Assembly: GCF_900108225.1 (NCBI RefSeq)
Contig: NZ_FNUZ01000004.1
Span: forward strand, 62,001 to 126,000
DNA length: 64,000 nt
Source: Thalassococcus halodurans
GTDB lineage: Bacteria > Pseudomonadota > Alphaproteobacteria > Rhodobacterales > Rhodobacteraceae
Direction: 5' to 3'
Notes under the pieces: generated by a model
What the model saw: only the letters and a program-made list of their open reading frames with translations
Database searches by the model: none
Told to the model about the DNA's origin: nothing
Part shown: positions 9,362 through 17,929 of the stretch, piece after piece
Layout: the number at the start of each line of letters is the position of its first letter
Numbering within the stretch: the stretch's first letter is position 1
Made by a program: the position numbers and the translations under genes

Positions 9362-9417
9362 TCCCGTGGCGATTTGTTACCGGATTGCGGGCCACGTTAA
9401 AAATGCCGCTAAAGAGG
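9362..9417 (+). promoter_or_regulatory. SAM-II riboswitch (metA/metZ leader)
   Basis: The compact pseudoknot aptamer is recognisable: P1 CGTGGC (9365-9370) pairs with GCCACG (9391-9396), with the conserved GATTTG after the first arm, TTGCGG before the second, and the 3' tail TTAAAAATGCCGCTAAAGAG that closes the pseudoknot. SAM-II binds S-adenosylmethionine and lowers methionine-synthesis genes. It sits 80 bases before metZ, the expected target, and is followed by a terminator hairpin. Confidence 0.92.
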
Positions 9418-9430
9418 TCAGACGAGGGAG

Positions 9431-9464
9431 CCCCTTTCGCTTTGACCGCGATCGGGGTTTTTTT
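9431..9464 (+). terminator. Attenuator hairpin after the SAM-II aptamer
   Basis: CCCC (9431-9434) and TCGC (9437-9440) pair with GCGA (9448-9451) and GGGG (9454-9457) around a small internal loop and a seven-base end loop, followed at once by seven T (9458-9464). This is a plausible intrinsic terminator inside the metZ leader, so the switch may act on transcription rather than only on translation. Confidence 0.6.
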
Positions 9465-9496
9465 GTGGGTTGGACAGGCCCGAGGAAGGATATGAG

Positions 9497-10675
9497 ATGA
9501 CGAAGAAGCGCACACGGACCAATCTTGTTCATGGCGGAACACGCCGTAGCCAGTGGGGCGAACTGAGTGAAGCGATCTATCTGACGCAGGGCTTTGCCTA
9601 TGACAGTGCGGAACAGGCCGAGGGCCGTTTTGCAAACCCGTCGCCTGACGAGTTTGTCTATGCGCGTTACGGCAATCCGACAGTGCGCATGTTCGAGGAA
9701 CGTATTGCTTTGTTGGAAGGGGCCGAGGATGCCTTTGCCACAGCATCAGGCATGGCGGCTGTGAACGGCGCGTTGATGTCTGTTCTGAAGGCTGGCGACC
9801 GTGTTGTTTCGGCCCGCGCGTTGTTCGGATCCTGTAGCTATATCGTCGAGGAAATCCTGACCCGTTTCGGTGTTGAAATCGAGTTGGTCGATGGGGAAGA
9901 CCTGAGCCAGTGGGAAAAGGCCGTCACGCCCGGCACGACGGCAGTGTTCTTTGAATCCATGTCGAACCCGACGCTGGATATCGTCGATGTCGCGGCTGTG
10001 TCCGCGCTGGCCCGCAAGGTTGGTGCGCTGACCATCGTTGACAACGTCTTTTCGACGCCTGTGTTTTCCAACGCTATCGAGCAGGGTGCCGATCTGGTCG
10101 TCTATTCGGCGACCAAGCATATCGACGGTCAGGGCCGTGCGCTGGGTGGCGTGATCCTTGGGTCGAGCGAGTTGATCCGTAAAAAGGTTGAAACCTACAT
10201 GAAGCACACCGGCGGCGCGATGAGCCCGTTTACGGCGTGGATCATGTTGAAGGGACTTGAGACGATTGATCTGCGCGTTCGTGCGCAGGCTGCGTCGGCA
10301 GAAACCATCGCGAAGGCGCTGGAAGGTCACAAGGCGCTGACGAAGGTGATCTATCCGGGTCTGGCGTCGCATCCGCAGAACGACCTGGCGATGCGCCAGT
10401 TGGGGGCCGGTGGCACGATGCTGGCGTTCGAGATCGACGGCGGGAAAGAAGCGACCTTCCGTTTCATGAACGCGCTCGAAGTCATTTTGATCTCGAACAA
10501 CTTGGGTGATGCAAAGTCGATTGCGACCCATCCGGCGACCACAACGCATTCGCGCCTGACACCGGAGGCCCGCGCGCGTCTGAACATTTCCGACGGGCTG
10601 ATCCGCCTGTCGGTCGGTTTGGAAGATGCCGACGATCTGGTCGAAGATTTGCTGGCCGCTTTGGACGCCGTGTGA
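9497..10675 (+). CDS. metZ: O-succinylhomoserine sulfhydrylase
   Basis: A 392-residue PLP enzyme of the Cys/Met metabolism family that makes homocysteine from O-succinylhomoserine and sulfide. The PLP Lys is in SATKHIDGQGR (Lys207); the HIDGQGR form is typical of MetZ rather than of MetB or MetY. Other family marks are ARYGNPTVRMFEERIALLEGA (split at about 56-76) and SNPTLDI. ATG 9497 follows GAGGAAGGA at six bases; an in-frame TTG at 9470 has no such site. The SAM-II riboswitch and terminator upstream fit control by the end product. An acyl-homoserine (MetX or MetA type) gene is not in this window. Confidence 0.95.
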   Translation: MTKKRTRTNLVHGGTRRSQWGELSEAIYLTQGFAYDSAEQAEGRFANPSPDEFVYARYGNPTVRMFEERIALLEGAEDAFATASGMAAVNGALMSVLKAGDRVVSARALFGSCSYIVEEILTRFGVEIELVDGEDLSQWEKAVTPGTTAVFFESMSNPTLDIVDVAAVSALARKVGALTIVDNVFSTPVFSNAIEQGADLVVYSATKHIDGQGRALGGVILGSSELIRKKVETYMKHTGGAMSPFTAWIMLKGLETIDLRVRAQAASAETIAKALEGHKALTKVIYPGLASHPQNDLAMRQLGAGGTMLAFEIDGGKEATFRFMNALEVILISNNLGDAKSIATHPATTTHSRLTPEARARLNISDGLIRLSVGLEDADDLVEDLLAALDAV

Positions 10676-10685
10676 AACAAAGTTG

Positions 10686-10794
10686 TGGATGGGACGTTAA
10701 AGTTTCATCCATCAGCCCATCCGCTACGTAGGTAAGGATAGATGGAAATTTCCCAATCCCTGCCTATCTATGGTAGGTGAGTTGCCGAGAGGGC
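10686..10794 (+). promoter_or_regulatory. Structured leader of folE2 (candidate folate-type riboswitch)
   Basis: Three pairings are seen. TGGATG (10686-10691) can pair with CATCCA (10706-10711), or the overlapping GGATGGG (10687-10693) with CCCATCC (10716-10722); the two exclude each other. Next, CCTATC (10763-10768) pairs with GGTAGG (10772-10777) across a three-base loop. CCCT (10758-10761) just before that stem can pair with AGGG (10790-10793), the likely ribosome-binding site, so the start could be masked. Position before a GTP cyclohydrolase gene in an alphaproteobacterium recalls the folE (THF-II) riboswitch class, but I could not match its consensus from memory. Confidence 0.4.
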
Positions 10795-10800
10795 TAATGC

Positions 10801-11901
10801 ATGAACGTGTTCACACCTGAAATCGACCGAAAGCCAAGCCGCGAAGAGGCGGAGCAGGCCTTGGCCGTGTTGCGGCAGTGGGCCGGTAAAGCGCAGGATG
10901 AAGAGATCGTTGATCTTGATCCTGCGGTGCATGCGCTTGTGCCTGATGGCAATGGTGTGGCGTATCCGGCGCTTGATCGCGACTATGATGGCGATTTTAC
11001 TGTCGATGCGGCCTACAAGGCCGGCTTGCCGGACCTGCAAAATGGTCCGTCGTCGCTGATCCGTGGCGCAAAGCGTGCGATCCAGCATGTTGGGATTTCG
11101 AACTTCCGCCTGCCGATCCGTTATCACAGCCGCGACAATGGCGACCTGACGCTGGAAACCAGCGTGACAGGGTCGGTCAGTCTTGATGCCGATAAGAAGG
11201 GCATCAATATGTCGCGGATCATGCGCAGCTTCTACAAACACTCAGAAGCGACGTTTTCGTTCGAGGTGATCGAAAAGGCGCTTGAGGATTACAAGACCGA
11301 TCTGGAAAGCTTTGATGCCCGCATCAATATGCGCCTGAGCTTTCCAGTGCGGGTCGATAGCCTGCGTTCCGGTTTGTCCGGTTTCCAGTATTACGACATC
11401 GCGCTGGAACTGGTCGAGATGAACGGCGTGCGCCGCAAGATCATGCACCTTGACTATGTCTATTCGTCGACATGCCCCTGTTCTCTGGAATTGTCCGAGC
11501 ACGCGCGCCGCACACGTGGCCAACTGGCGACGCCGCATTCGCAGCGCTCGGTTGCGCGTATTTCGGTGGAATTGAAGGGTGATGACTGCCTGTGGTTCGA
11601 AGACCTGATCGACATGTGCCGTGCGGCTGTGCCGACAGAAACGCAGGTCATGGTGAAGCGCGAAGACGAACAGGCCTTTGCCGAACTGAACGCGGCGAAC
11701 CCGATCTTTGTAGAGGACGCGGCGCGTCTGTTTGCCGAGCAGCTGCTGCAAGATGACCGGATCGGCGATTTCCGCGTGGTGGCCAGCCATCAGGAAAGCC
11801 TGCACAGCCATGACGCTGTGTCTGTGCTAACAGAGGGCGATCTGTTCCATTCGGAAAGTCTTGATCCCAAGCTGTTTTCGACGCTGTTCCACGTCGGCTA
11901 A
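10801..11901 (+). CDS. folE2: GTP cyclohydrolase IB (FolE2)
   Basis: A 366-residue enzyme of the FolE2 (GCYH-IB) family, which turns GTP into 7,8-dihydroneopterin triphosphate at the head of folate and related pterin pathways. The metal/active-site motif STCPCS has its Cys at 225 and 227, followed by the conserved PHSQRS at 245-250. Length is above the shortest family members because of an N-terminal stretch of about 75 residues before the conserved LQNGPSS. FolE2 does not depend strictly on zinc, and in some bacteria replaces FolE under zinc limitation; no second folE is visible here. GAGAGGG lies before the ATG. Confidence 0.95.
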   Translation: MNVFTPEIDRKPSREEAEQALAVLRQWAGKAQDEEIVDLDPAVHALVPDGNGVAYPALDRDYDGDFTVDAAYKAGLPDLQNGPSSLIRGAKRAIQHVGISNFRLPIRYHSRDNGDLTLETSVTGSVSLDADKKGINMSRIMRSFYKHSEATFSFEVIEKALEDYKTDLESFDARINMRLSFPVRVDSLRSGLSGFQYYDIALELVEMNGVRRKIMHLDYVYSSTCPCSLELSEHARRTRGQLATPHSQRSVARISVELKGDDCLWFEDLIDMCRAAVPTETQVMVKREDEQAFAELNAANPIFVEDAARLFAEQLLQDDRIGDFRVVASHQESLHSHDAVSVLTEGDLFHSESLDPKLFSTLFHVG

Positions 11902-11918
11902 GACCCGCCTGACACGTT

Positions 11919-11941
11919 GCAGCGCTTGACTTAGGCGCTGC
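11919..11941 (+). terminator. Hairpin after folE2
   Basis: GCAGCGC (11919-11925) pairs perfectly with GCGCTGC (11935-11941) over a nine-base loop, 18 bases after the folE2 stop and 20 bases before trkH. No T-run follows, so it may be a weak terminator or an RNA-end stabiliser. Confidence 0.4.
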
Positions 11942-11961
11942 GGCGCGGCAACGCTCCGTTC

Positions 11962-13410
11962 ATGTTTGACTTGCGTCCAGTAGCCTATGTGATCGGCCTT
12001 TTGGTGTCCTTTCTTGGGGTCACTATGCTTTTCCCGCTGATCGTGGATATCGCCGAAGGGCGGGGCGCGTGGCCGGTGTTTCTGGAAAGCGCAATCATCA
12101 GCATTCTGGCGGGCGGGTTGATTGCGCTGTCGTCGGCCAATGGCGTGAAAGAACGGCTGTCGCTGCAACAAACGTTTTTGCTGACCACGGGCGTCTGGGT
12201 GGCTTTGCCGGTCTTCGGCGCGATCCCCTTTGTGATCGGCGCGACCGAAGCAACAATAGTCGACGCATATTTCGAAGCGATGTCAGGCCTAACAACCACC
12301 GGTTCTACTGTGTTCTCGGGCTTGGACGACTTGCCCAAGGGCCTGCTTTTGTGGCGCGGGTTGCTGCAGTGGCTGGGCGGTATCGGGATCATTGTGGTCG
12401 CGATGGTTTTCTTGCCTGAACTGCGCGTCGGCGGTATGCAGATTTTCCGATCCGAAGCCTTTGATACGATGGGTAAAATACTGCCCCGCGCGACCGAGAT
12501 TTCGGCCTCGATTTCCACCATCTATGTGACAATCACGCTGATCTGCGGCTTGTGCTATCTGGTGACAGGCATGAACGCCTTTGACGCCACGGTGCATGCG
12601 CTGACCACCGTGTCTACGGGCGGATTTTCGAACTACGACGCATCGTTCGGGACGTTCCAGGGGCCTGCGGAATATGTGGCGTCTGTCTTTATGATCCTTG
12701 CGGCGCTGCCGTTTGTGCGTTTCGTGCAGATGGCGCGCGGGAACCGCACCGCGATTTTGTATGACAGTCAGGTACGGGCGTTTTTGGCGATTATTGTCAT
12801 TCTGGTGGTGGTCACGGTCAGCATTCTGGTGACCGTTTTCCCGCACCATCCTGAACAGGCAATCCGTGAGGCGTTGTTCAACATCACATCGATCATGACG
12901 GGCACTGGCTATGCGTCGGTCGACTACATGCAGTGGGGGCCGTTCCTGATTGCGATGTTCTTCTTCATCGGTCTGATCGGCGGTTGCGCGGGATCGACGG
13001 CCTGTTCGGTCAAGGTGTTCCGCTATCAATTGCTGGTGGCCTCGATCAAGACGCAGCTGCGCAAGATCAGATCGCCCAACGGCATCTTCACGCCGCGCTA
13101 TGAAGGGCGCCCTGTGTCCGAGGATGTCATGAGCTCGGTCATGAGCTTTTTCATGTTCTTCCTTGTGATCCTGGGGATGTTCGCCATCGCCCTGGGCATG
13201 ACGGGACTGGATTTCATCACGTCCATTTCCGGCGCGGCGACTGCGCTGGCCAATATCGGGCCGGGTTTGGGCGATGAAATCGGGCCTGCGGGGAACTTTC
13301 AGAACATCAACGATACCGCCAAGTGGCTGCTGATTTTCGCGATGCTGATGGGGCGGTTGGAATTGATGGCTGTGTTGATTTTGTTCACTGTCCGCTTCTG
13401 GCGGGGCTGA
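11962..13410 (+). CDS. trkH: TrkH/KtrB-type potassium uptake channel subunit
   Basis: A 482-residue polytopic inner-membrane protein. The four P-loop selectivity regions of the family can be followed: GLTTTGSTVF, TVSTGGFSNYD, MTGTGYASVDY and ALANIGPGLG. They line the K+ pore of Trk/Ktr systems, which need a cytoplasmic TrkA (RCK) partner; none is in the window. Length matches TrkH. No clear ribosome-binding site is seen before the ATG. The downstream Mla-type genes start 42 bases later, so read-through is possible, but a functional link is not implied. Confidence 0.92.
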   Translation: MFDLRPVAYVIGLLVSFLGVTMLFPLIVDIAEGRGAWPVFLESAIISILAGGLIALSSANGVKERLSLQQTFLLTTGVWVALPVFGAIPFVIGATEATIVDAYFEAMSGLTTTGSTVFSGLDDLPKGLLLWRGLLQWLGGIGIIVVAMVFLPELRVGGMQIFRSEAFDTMGKILPRATEISASISTIYVTITLICGLCYLVTGMNAFDATVHALTTVSTGGFSNYDASFGTFQGPAEYVASVFMILAALPFVRFVQMARGNRTAILYDSQVRAFLAIIVILVVVTVSILVTVFPHHPEQAIREALFNITSIMTGTGYASVDYMQWGPFLIAMFFFIGLIGGCAGSTACSVKVFRYQLLVASIKTQLRKIRSPNGIFTPRYEGRPVSEDVMSSVMSFFMFFLVILGMFAIALGMTGLDFITSISGAATALANIGPGLGDEIGPAGNFQNINDTAKWLLIFAMLMGRLELMAVLILFTVRFWRG

Positions 13411-13452
13411 GACCTTGCCAACGACCTGAAAAGGTAGAAAGACTCGTCGCCA

Positions 13453-14583
13453 ATGACAGAGCCTGCCATCTCTCTGACCGAGTTGTCCGCGACCGATACG
13501 TTGCTGACCCTGCGTTTGCGCGGGGCCTGTACGGTTGTACGGCTGGAAGCGTTGCAAAAGGCGTTGGACCCGCTGCCCAAAGACCGCGATATCGTGCTTG
13601 AGGTGTCGGGTGTCGAACGGCTGGATACCGCTGGTGCATGGGCGCTGATCAATCTGGCCAAACGCTTGGAGAAGGCGGGCAAATCTCTGCGATTTGAGGG
13701 CGCGAGCGAGAACTTTCAGAGCCTGATCGAAACCGTTGAAAACGCCTATCCCGAACCGGACGTCGAACCCGAGCATGCCCTGAACATCACCGACCGTCTG
13801 GACCTGTTGGGGCGCAAGACGGTGGCCGGCTGGACATTCTTAAGCGAGCTGATGGCCTTTCTGGGCCTGTTTCTGGCGCGGCTGTTCCGGTCGATCCTGC
13901 GCCCGTCTGAATTTCGCCTGACCGCGCTGGTGCATCACTGCGAAGCGGTGGGCGTACAGGCGGTGCCGATTGTGTCGCTTATGGCGTTTCTGATTGGCGT
14001 TGTTCTGGCCTTTCAGGGATCGACACAGTTGCAGCAATTCGGGGCCGAGGTGTTTGTGGTCGATCTGATCGCGATCTCGATCCTGCGGGAACTGGGCATT
14101 TTGCTGACCGCGATTATCGTGGCGGGCCGGACCGCATCGGCCTTCACGGCGGCCATCGGCTCGATGAAGATGCGGGAAGAGATCGACGCGATGGAAACCC
14201 TGTCGCTGGACCCAGCGATGATGTTGTTCGTGCCGCGCATTCTGGCGCTTTTGTTGATGCTGCCGATCCTTGGCCTGATTGCCGATGTGATGGGGCTGTT
14301 GGGCGGTGCGCTTATGGCCTGGGCTGATTTGGGCATTTCGCCTGCAATGTTCATGACGCGACTGGTTGAAGGCACTGACGTCAAACACGCCATTGTCGGC
14401 CTGATCAAAGCGCCTTTCTTTGCGGTGACGATTGGCGTTGTTGGCTGTCACGCTGGGATGAAGGTGAAATCCAACGCGGAATCGCTGGGTCGCCAGACCT
14501 CGGCTGCGGTTGTGACGGCGATCTTTGCGGTGATTGTCATTGACGCGATGTTCTCGATCTTCTTTGCCGAGATGGGGTACTAA
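13453..14583 (+). CDS. MlaE-type ABC permease with N-terminal STAS domain
   Basis: A 376-residue fusion. Residues 1 to about 95 resemble a STAS domain (MlaB-like), with a strand-helix pattern and VSGVERLDTAGAWALI around 55-70. Residues about 125-376 are the MlaE/YrbE permease, with several membrane helices and the conserved segment SMKMREEIDAMETL at about 237-250. Together with the ATPase, MCE protein and lipoprotein that follow, it forms a lipid-moving ABC transporter between inner and outer membrane. In E. coli MlaB and MlaE are separate; here one chain supplies both roles. The gap to the ATPase gene is three bases. Confidence 0.92.
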   Translation: MTEPAISLTELSATDTLLTLRLRGACTVVRLEALQKALDPLPKDRDIVLEVSGVERLDTAGAWALINLAKRLEKAGKSLRFEGASENFQSLIETVENAYPEPDVEPEHALNITDRLDLLGRKTVAGWTFLSELMAFLGLFLARLFRSILRPSEFRLTALVHHCEAVGVQAVPIVSLMAFLIGVVLAFQGSTQLQQFGAEVFVVDLIAISILRELGILLTAIIVAGRTASAFTAAIGSMKMREEIDAMETLSLDPAMMLFVPRILALLLMLPILGLIADVMGLLGGALMAWADLGISPAMFMTRLVEGTDVKHAIVGLIKAPFFAVTIGVVGCHAGMKVKSNAESLGRQTSAAVVTAIFAVIVIDAMFSIFFAEMGY

Positions 14584-14586
14584 GCC

Positions 14587-15375
14587 ATGTCGGAACACGC
14601 AGAAAAAGCCCCCGTCATCCGCCTGCGTGGCATTCGCAACCAGTTCGGTACGCAGGTCGTTCACGATAATCTGGACCTTGATATCTACCGCGGCGAAATC
14701 GTCGGTATCGTCGGCGGTTCAGGCACAGGTAAATCGGTGCTGCTGCGCACCATCGTCGGGCTTCAAACGCCCCGCGCAGGCGATATCGAGGTGCTGGGCG
14801 TTGATCTGAACAAGGCCAGCGAAGAAGAGCACAACGATGTTGAACGCCGCTGGGGCGTGATGTTTCAGGACGGGGCGCTGTTTTCATCGCTGACCGTGCG
14901 GGAAAACGTCGAAGTTCCGATGAAGCAGATCGAAGGGCTGGATGCGAAAACGCGCGCTGCGCTGGCCGATCTGAAAATCGCGCTGGTGGGTCTGCCGTAT
15001 CTGGCAGGCGACAAATATCCATCGGAACTGTCGGGGGGGATGCGCAAACGCGCCGGTCTAGCCCGCGCGCTGGCGCTTGATCCCGATATCGTATTTTTGG
15101 ACGAACCCACCGCTGGTCTGGACCCGATCGGCGCGTCCGAGTTCGACCAATTGATCCGTAAACTGAGCCGGTCACTTGGTTTGACCGTCTTTCTTGTGAC
15201 GCACGACCTTGATACGTTGCACGCAACCTGTGACAGGATTGCGGTGCTTGCGGAAAAGAAGGTGCTGGTGACAGGCACGATGCAAGAGATGTTGAAGGTC
15301 GATCACCCTTGGGTGCACAGTTATTTTCACGGTCCGCGGGCGCGTGCGGCGCTTGAGACGGCTGAAAAGGAATAA
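14587..15375 (+). CDS. MlaF-type ABC transporter ATPase
   Basis: A 262-residue nucleotide-binding subunit. Walker A is GGSGTGKS (43-50), the Q-loop is MFQDGALF, the signature LSGGMRKRAGLARA runs from 148, and Walker B is IVFLDE (168-173), followed by the D-loop and the H-switch VTHD. The SGGMRKR variant of the ABC signature is typical of the MCE/Mla and Ttg2 ATPases. It should energise the STAS-permease encoded just upstream. The ATG lies three bases after the permease stop, and nine bases separate it from the MCE gene. Confidence 0.94.
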   Translation: MSEHAEKAPVIRLRGIRNQFGTQVVHDNLDLDIYRGEIVGIVGGSGTGKSVLLRTIVGLQTPRAGDIEVLGVDLNKASEEEHNDVERRWGVMFQDGALFSSLTVRENVEVPMKQIEGLDAKTRAALADLKIALVGLPYLAGDKYPSELSGGMRKRAGLARALALDPDIVFLDEPTAGLDPIGASEFDQLIRKLSRSLGLTVFLVTHDLDTLHATCDRIAVLAEKKVLVTGTMQEMLKVDHPWVHSYFHGPRARAALETAEKE

Positions 15376-15383
15376 GGCAGGGC

Positions 15384-17117
15384 ATGGAAACCAAAGGAAA
15401 TTACGTTCTGATCGGGGCCTTTACCCTTGCTGGTGTGGTGGCGATTTTGGGCTTTCTGATGTGGTTCGCGCGTGTGAACCTTGACCAGAGCTATGCCTAT
15501 TACGACGTGAAATTTTCGTCGGTGTCCGGCCTGTCGAATGCCTCTGACGTGCGCTTTGCCGGTCTGCCTGTGGGGCAGGTTGTCAGTGTGAAACTGTCGC
15601 CGGATCGTGACGGCACCATCGTTGTCCGCCTTGAGGTCGACAGCGAAACGCCGGTGCGCGCCGACAGTGAAGCAACGATTGAAAGCCAGGGTGTGACGGG
15701 CGTGGCCTATGTGGGCATCAGCGCCGGTGATCCGTCGTCTGAGTTACTGGACGGGGTGAACGATATTCCGACCATTCCTGCGGGAAGGTCCATTCTCCAA
15801 AGCCTGTCCGAAGATGCGCCGGAACTGGTCGAAACCGCTCTGGACACGATGAAGGAACTGAACGCGCTGCTGAGCGCGGAAAACCGTGCGCGTGTCGACA
15901 ACATCCTGATTAACGTCGAAGAAGCATCGGAAAGCTTTTCGACCGTTCTGGACAGCTTTTCGTCGGTCACCGATCAGATTTCCGGATTTGCGGATCAGAT
16001 CGACCGCTTCAACACCACGCTTGAGGGCCTGAGCGAGGATCTGTCTGTGGTTCTGAAAACCGCCGACACGACGCTGGTGACCGTGAATGATCTGGCGAAA
16101 GACGGTCAGACGCTGATCCAGAAGGGGCAGGGCACGCTGACGGCAGCGACGGAAAGCATCGACTCAGCCACCGGGTATCTGTCGAACGACCTGCCTGCGC
16201 TGACCATCGAACTGCAGGGCGCGATTGCCGATCTGCGGCGCGAGATGCTGGTCGTTGTGGAAGAGGCACGCACCACCATGGCGACGTTTGATAGCGCTGG
16301 CTCTGCTGCCCTCGCACGCTTTGACGAAGCCGGACCGCTGATTGGGGAAACCCGTGCGCTGATCGCGTCGCTGGAAACCGCGACTGCCGAAATCGAAGAG
16401 GCAGCCACCAATTTCGATGATCTGATGATGATCGATGGTGCGGCGCTGATTGACGAAAGCCGCGTCGCAATTGCCAGCGTGCAAACGGCGGTGGATGAAA
16501 TCAACAAAGTTGCGCAAACCGATCTGCCCGCCATCGTGGCCGACATCCGCGAGGCGACGGCCACGGCATCCGGTGTCGTGCAGTCTGTCGGCGAAAACCT
16601 GAACGCCGCATCGGGCGATGTGGCGGCTTTGACCGACGATGCGCAGGCCGCGCTTGAAATGGTGACCGAGACCTTCTCAAACGCGAATGACACACTGACC
16701 GAGGTGAACGTTGCGCTAGAGGTTGGCCAGCGCACCCTGATTGCTGCGGAAAAGACGTTTGAAGGCGCGGATCGTGTTCTGAACGAAGACATCGGCCAGA
16801 TCACCGCCGATCTGCGCGAGGCGATCAACACGTTCAACGCTGCGGTCGCTGATGTGTCAGCGGACCTGCCCGAGGTGACCGAAGACCTGCGCGGTGCTGC
16901 CCGCAGCGCCGAGGCAACCTTCGTCGAATTGCAAACCATCGCCCGCCGCGCAGGCACCCCCATTGCCACGTTCGCCGCCGATGGCCTGCCGCAGTACACT
17001 GCGTTGGCCGATGAAACGCGGCGCCTGATCCGGAACTTGGAAAAGCTGACCAAACAGATTTCCCGCGATCCGGCGCGGTTCCTGCTTGACCGCGATACAC
17101 CTGAATTCAGACGATAG
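15384..17117 (+). CDS. MCE/MlaD-family periplasmic lipid-binding protein, long form
   Basis: A 577-residue protein with one N-terminal membrane helix (about 7-27, GAFTLAGVVAILGFLMWF), then an MCE domain (about 38-115, with VSGLSNASDVRFAGLPVGQV) that forms hexameric lipid tunnels in this family. The remaining 450 residues are acidic, rich in Ala, Thr, Asp and Glu, and show heptad-like spacing, as expected for a long coiled-coil needle or barrel. It is therefore nearer the long MCE proteins (PqiB- or Mce-like in architecture) than the short MlaD of E. coli. It probably spans the periplasm towards the outer membrane, with the next gene's lipoprotein as partner. Confidence 0.9.
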   Translation: METKGNYVLIGAFTLAGVVAILGFLMWFARVNLDQSYAYYDVKFSSVSGLSNASDVRFAGLPVGQVVSVKLSPDRDGTIVVRLEVDSETPVRADSEATIESQGVTGVAYVGISAGDPSSELLDGVNDIPTIPAGRSILQSLSEDAPELVETALDTMKELNALLSAENRARVDNILINVEEASESFSTVLDSFSSVTDQISGFADQIDRFNTTLEGLSEDLSVVLKTADTTLVTVNDLAKDGQTLIQKGQGTLTAATESIDSATGYLSNDLPALTIELQGAIADLRREMLVVVEEARTTMATFDSAGSAALARFDEAGPLIGETRALIASLETATAEIEEAATNFDDLMMIDGAALIDESRVAIASVQTAVDEINKVAQTDLPAIVADIREATATASGVVQSVGENLNAASGDVAALTDDAQAALEMVTETFSNANDTLTEVNVALEVGQRTLIAAEKTFEGADRVLNEDIGQITADLREAINTFNAAVADVSADLPEVTEDLRGAARSAEATFVELQTIARRAGTPIATFAADGLPQYTALADETRRLIRNLEKLTKQISRDPARFLLDRDTPEFRR

Positions 17118-17126
17118 GGATCTGAT

Positions 17127-17741
17127 ATGTTTCGACTGCCTTTGATTGCTTTGTTGGTGTCTGCCTCCCTGTCGGGCTGTTCCGCGATTTCCGCCTTTAC
17201 CGAGGCGACCGAAGTGCTGGACGTCTACGAATTGCGCGCACCCGAGGATATCGGGCCGCTGGGTCGGAGCCTGCCTTATGACGTGACGGTGGAACTGCCG
17301 ACGACCACGGGGGCCCTGGACACCGACAGGATGATGATCAAACCGGGCGCGCTGTCGGCCCAGTATCTGCCAAGCGCCCGTTGGGGTGAAACGGTGCCCG
17401 TCATGGTCCAAAGCCTGATCCTGCGGTCGCTGCAACAGACCGAAGCGCTGCGCTATGTGGGGCGTGAACCGCTGGGGCTGTCGGGTGATGTCGCGGTTGT
17501 AACGGATGTGATTGATTTTCAAGCGGAAACTGCCCCTGATACTGATACGGCCGAGGTCAAACTGCGGCTGTCGGTTCAGTTGGTACGGGAACAGGACATC
17601 CGCATTCTGGCCAGCCGGACATTCACAGCGACGGCACCATCCGCGAGCTTGGATAATGCAGACGTCGTCGCGGCGTTTGACGCAGCCTCGAACAGCATGA
17701 TGCGGGATATCACTGATTGGATCGTAGGCGGCCTGCGCTGA
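17127..17741 (+). CDS. ABC-type transport auxiliary lipoprotein (PqiC/ABC_trans_aux type)
   Basis: A 204-residue lipoprotein. The N-terminus is a signal peptide ending in the lipobox LSGC (Cys near residue 18). The body follows the pattern of the ABC_trans_aux family: YELRAPEDIG early, a central strand region with LPSARWGETVPVMVQSLI, and a C-terminal stretch ending NSMMRDITDWIVGGL. Members of this family dock to MCE transporters at the outer membrane. It is the last of four tightly packed genes (STAS-permease, ATPase, MCE protein, lipoprotein). Confidence 0.88.
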   Translation: MFRLPLIALLVSASLSGCSAISAFTEATEVLDVYELRAPEDIGPLGRSLPYDVTVELPTTTGALDTDRMMIKPGALSAQYLPSARWGETVPVMVQSLILRSLQQTEALRYVGREPLGLSGDVAVVTDVIDFQAETAPDTDTAEVKLRLSVQLVREQDIRILASRTFTATAPSASLDNADVVAAFDAASNSMMRDITDWIVGGLR

Positions 17742-17879
17742 TCCGGCGCGGGTTCGGAAACAATCGGTGGAGTGTTTCCCAATTGGTCACAATCTTTCCC
17801 ATTTTAATCAAAATCCTGCCGAATTGAATTTGTACATCTTGCCTAACGAATAACTAAGGCGTTGGGCTTTCGTAGGTTT

Positions 17880-17897
17880 CCTTTGATCTGTCAAAGG
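17880..17897. promoter_or_regulatory. Perfect inverted repeat before the GNAT-like gene
   Basis: CCTTTGATCTGTCAAAGG has perfect seven-base arms around four bases and ends 32 bases before the ATG. It could be an operator. The N4 spacing between TTGA and TCAA does not fit the usual FNR/CRP spacing, so no regulator is proposed. The rest of the 188-base gap 17742-17929 holds one other small hairpin (GGAAAC 17756-17761 with GTTTCC 17774-17779). Confidence 0.35.
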
Positions 17898-17929
17898 CTT
17901 GCGTGGGTGCTTCGCCAACGAGGCACCAG

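Noticed and set aside
12289-13776. Long minus-strand open frame opposite trkH and the STAS-permease
   Set aside because: It crosses the ends of two real genes, has low-complexity basic composition and no family resemblance.
17881-17896. TTTGA-N4-TCAAA as an FNR or CRP site
   Set aside because: The spacing between the half-sites is four bases, not the six needed between TTGA and TCAA for this family, so only a generic palindrome is reported.
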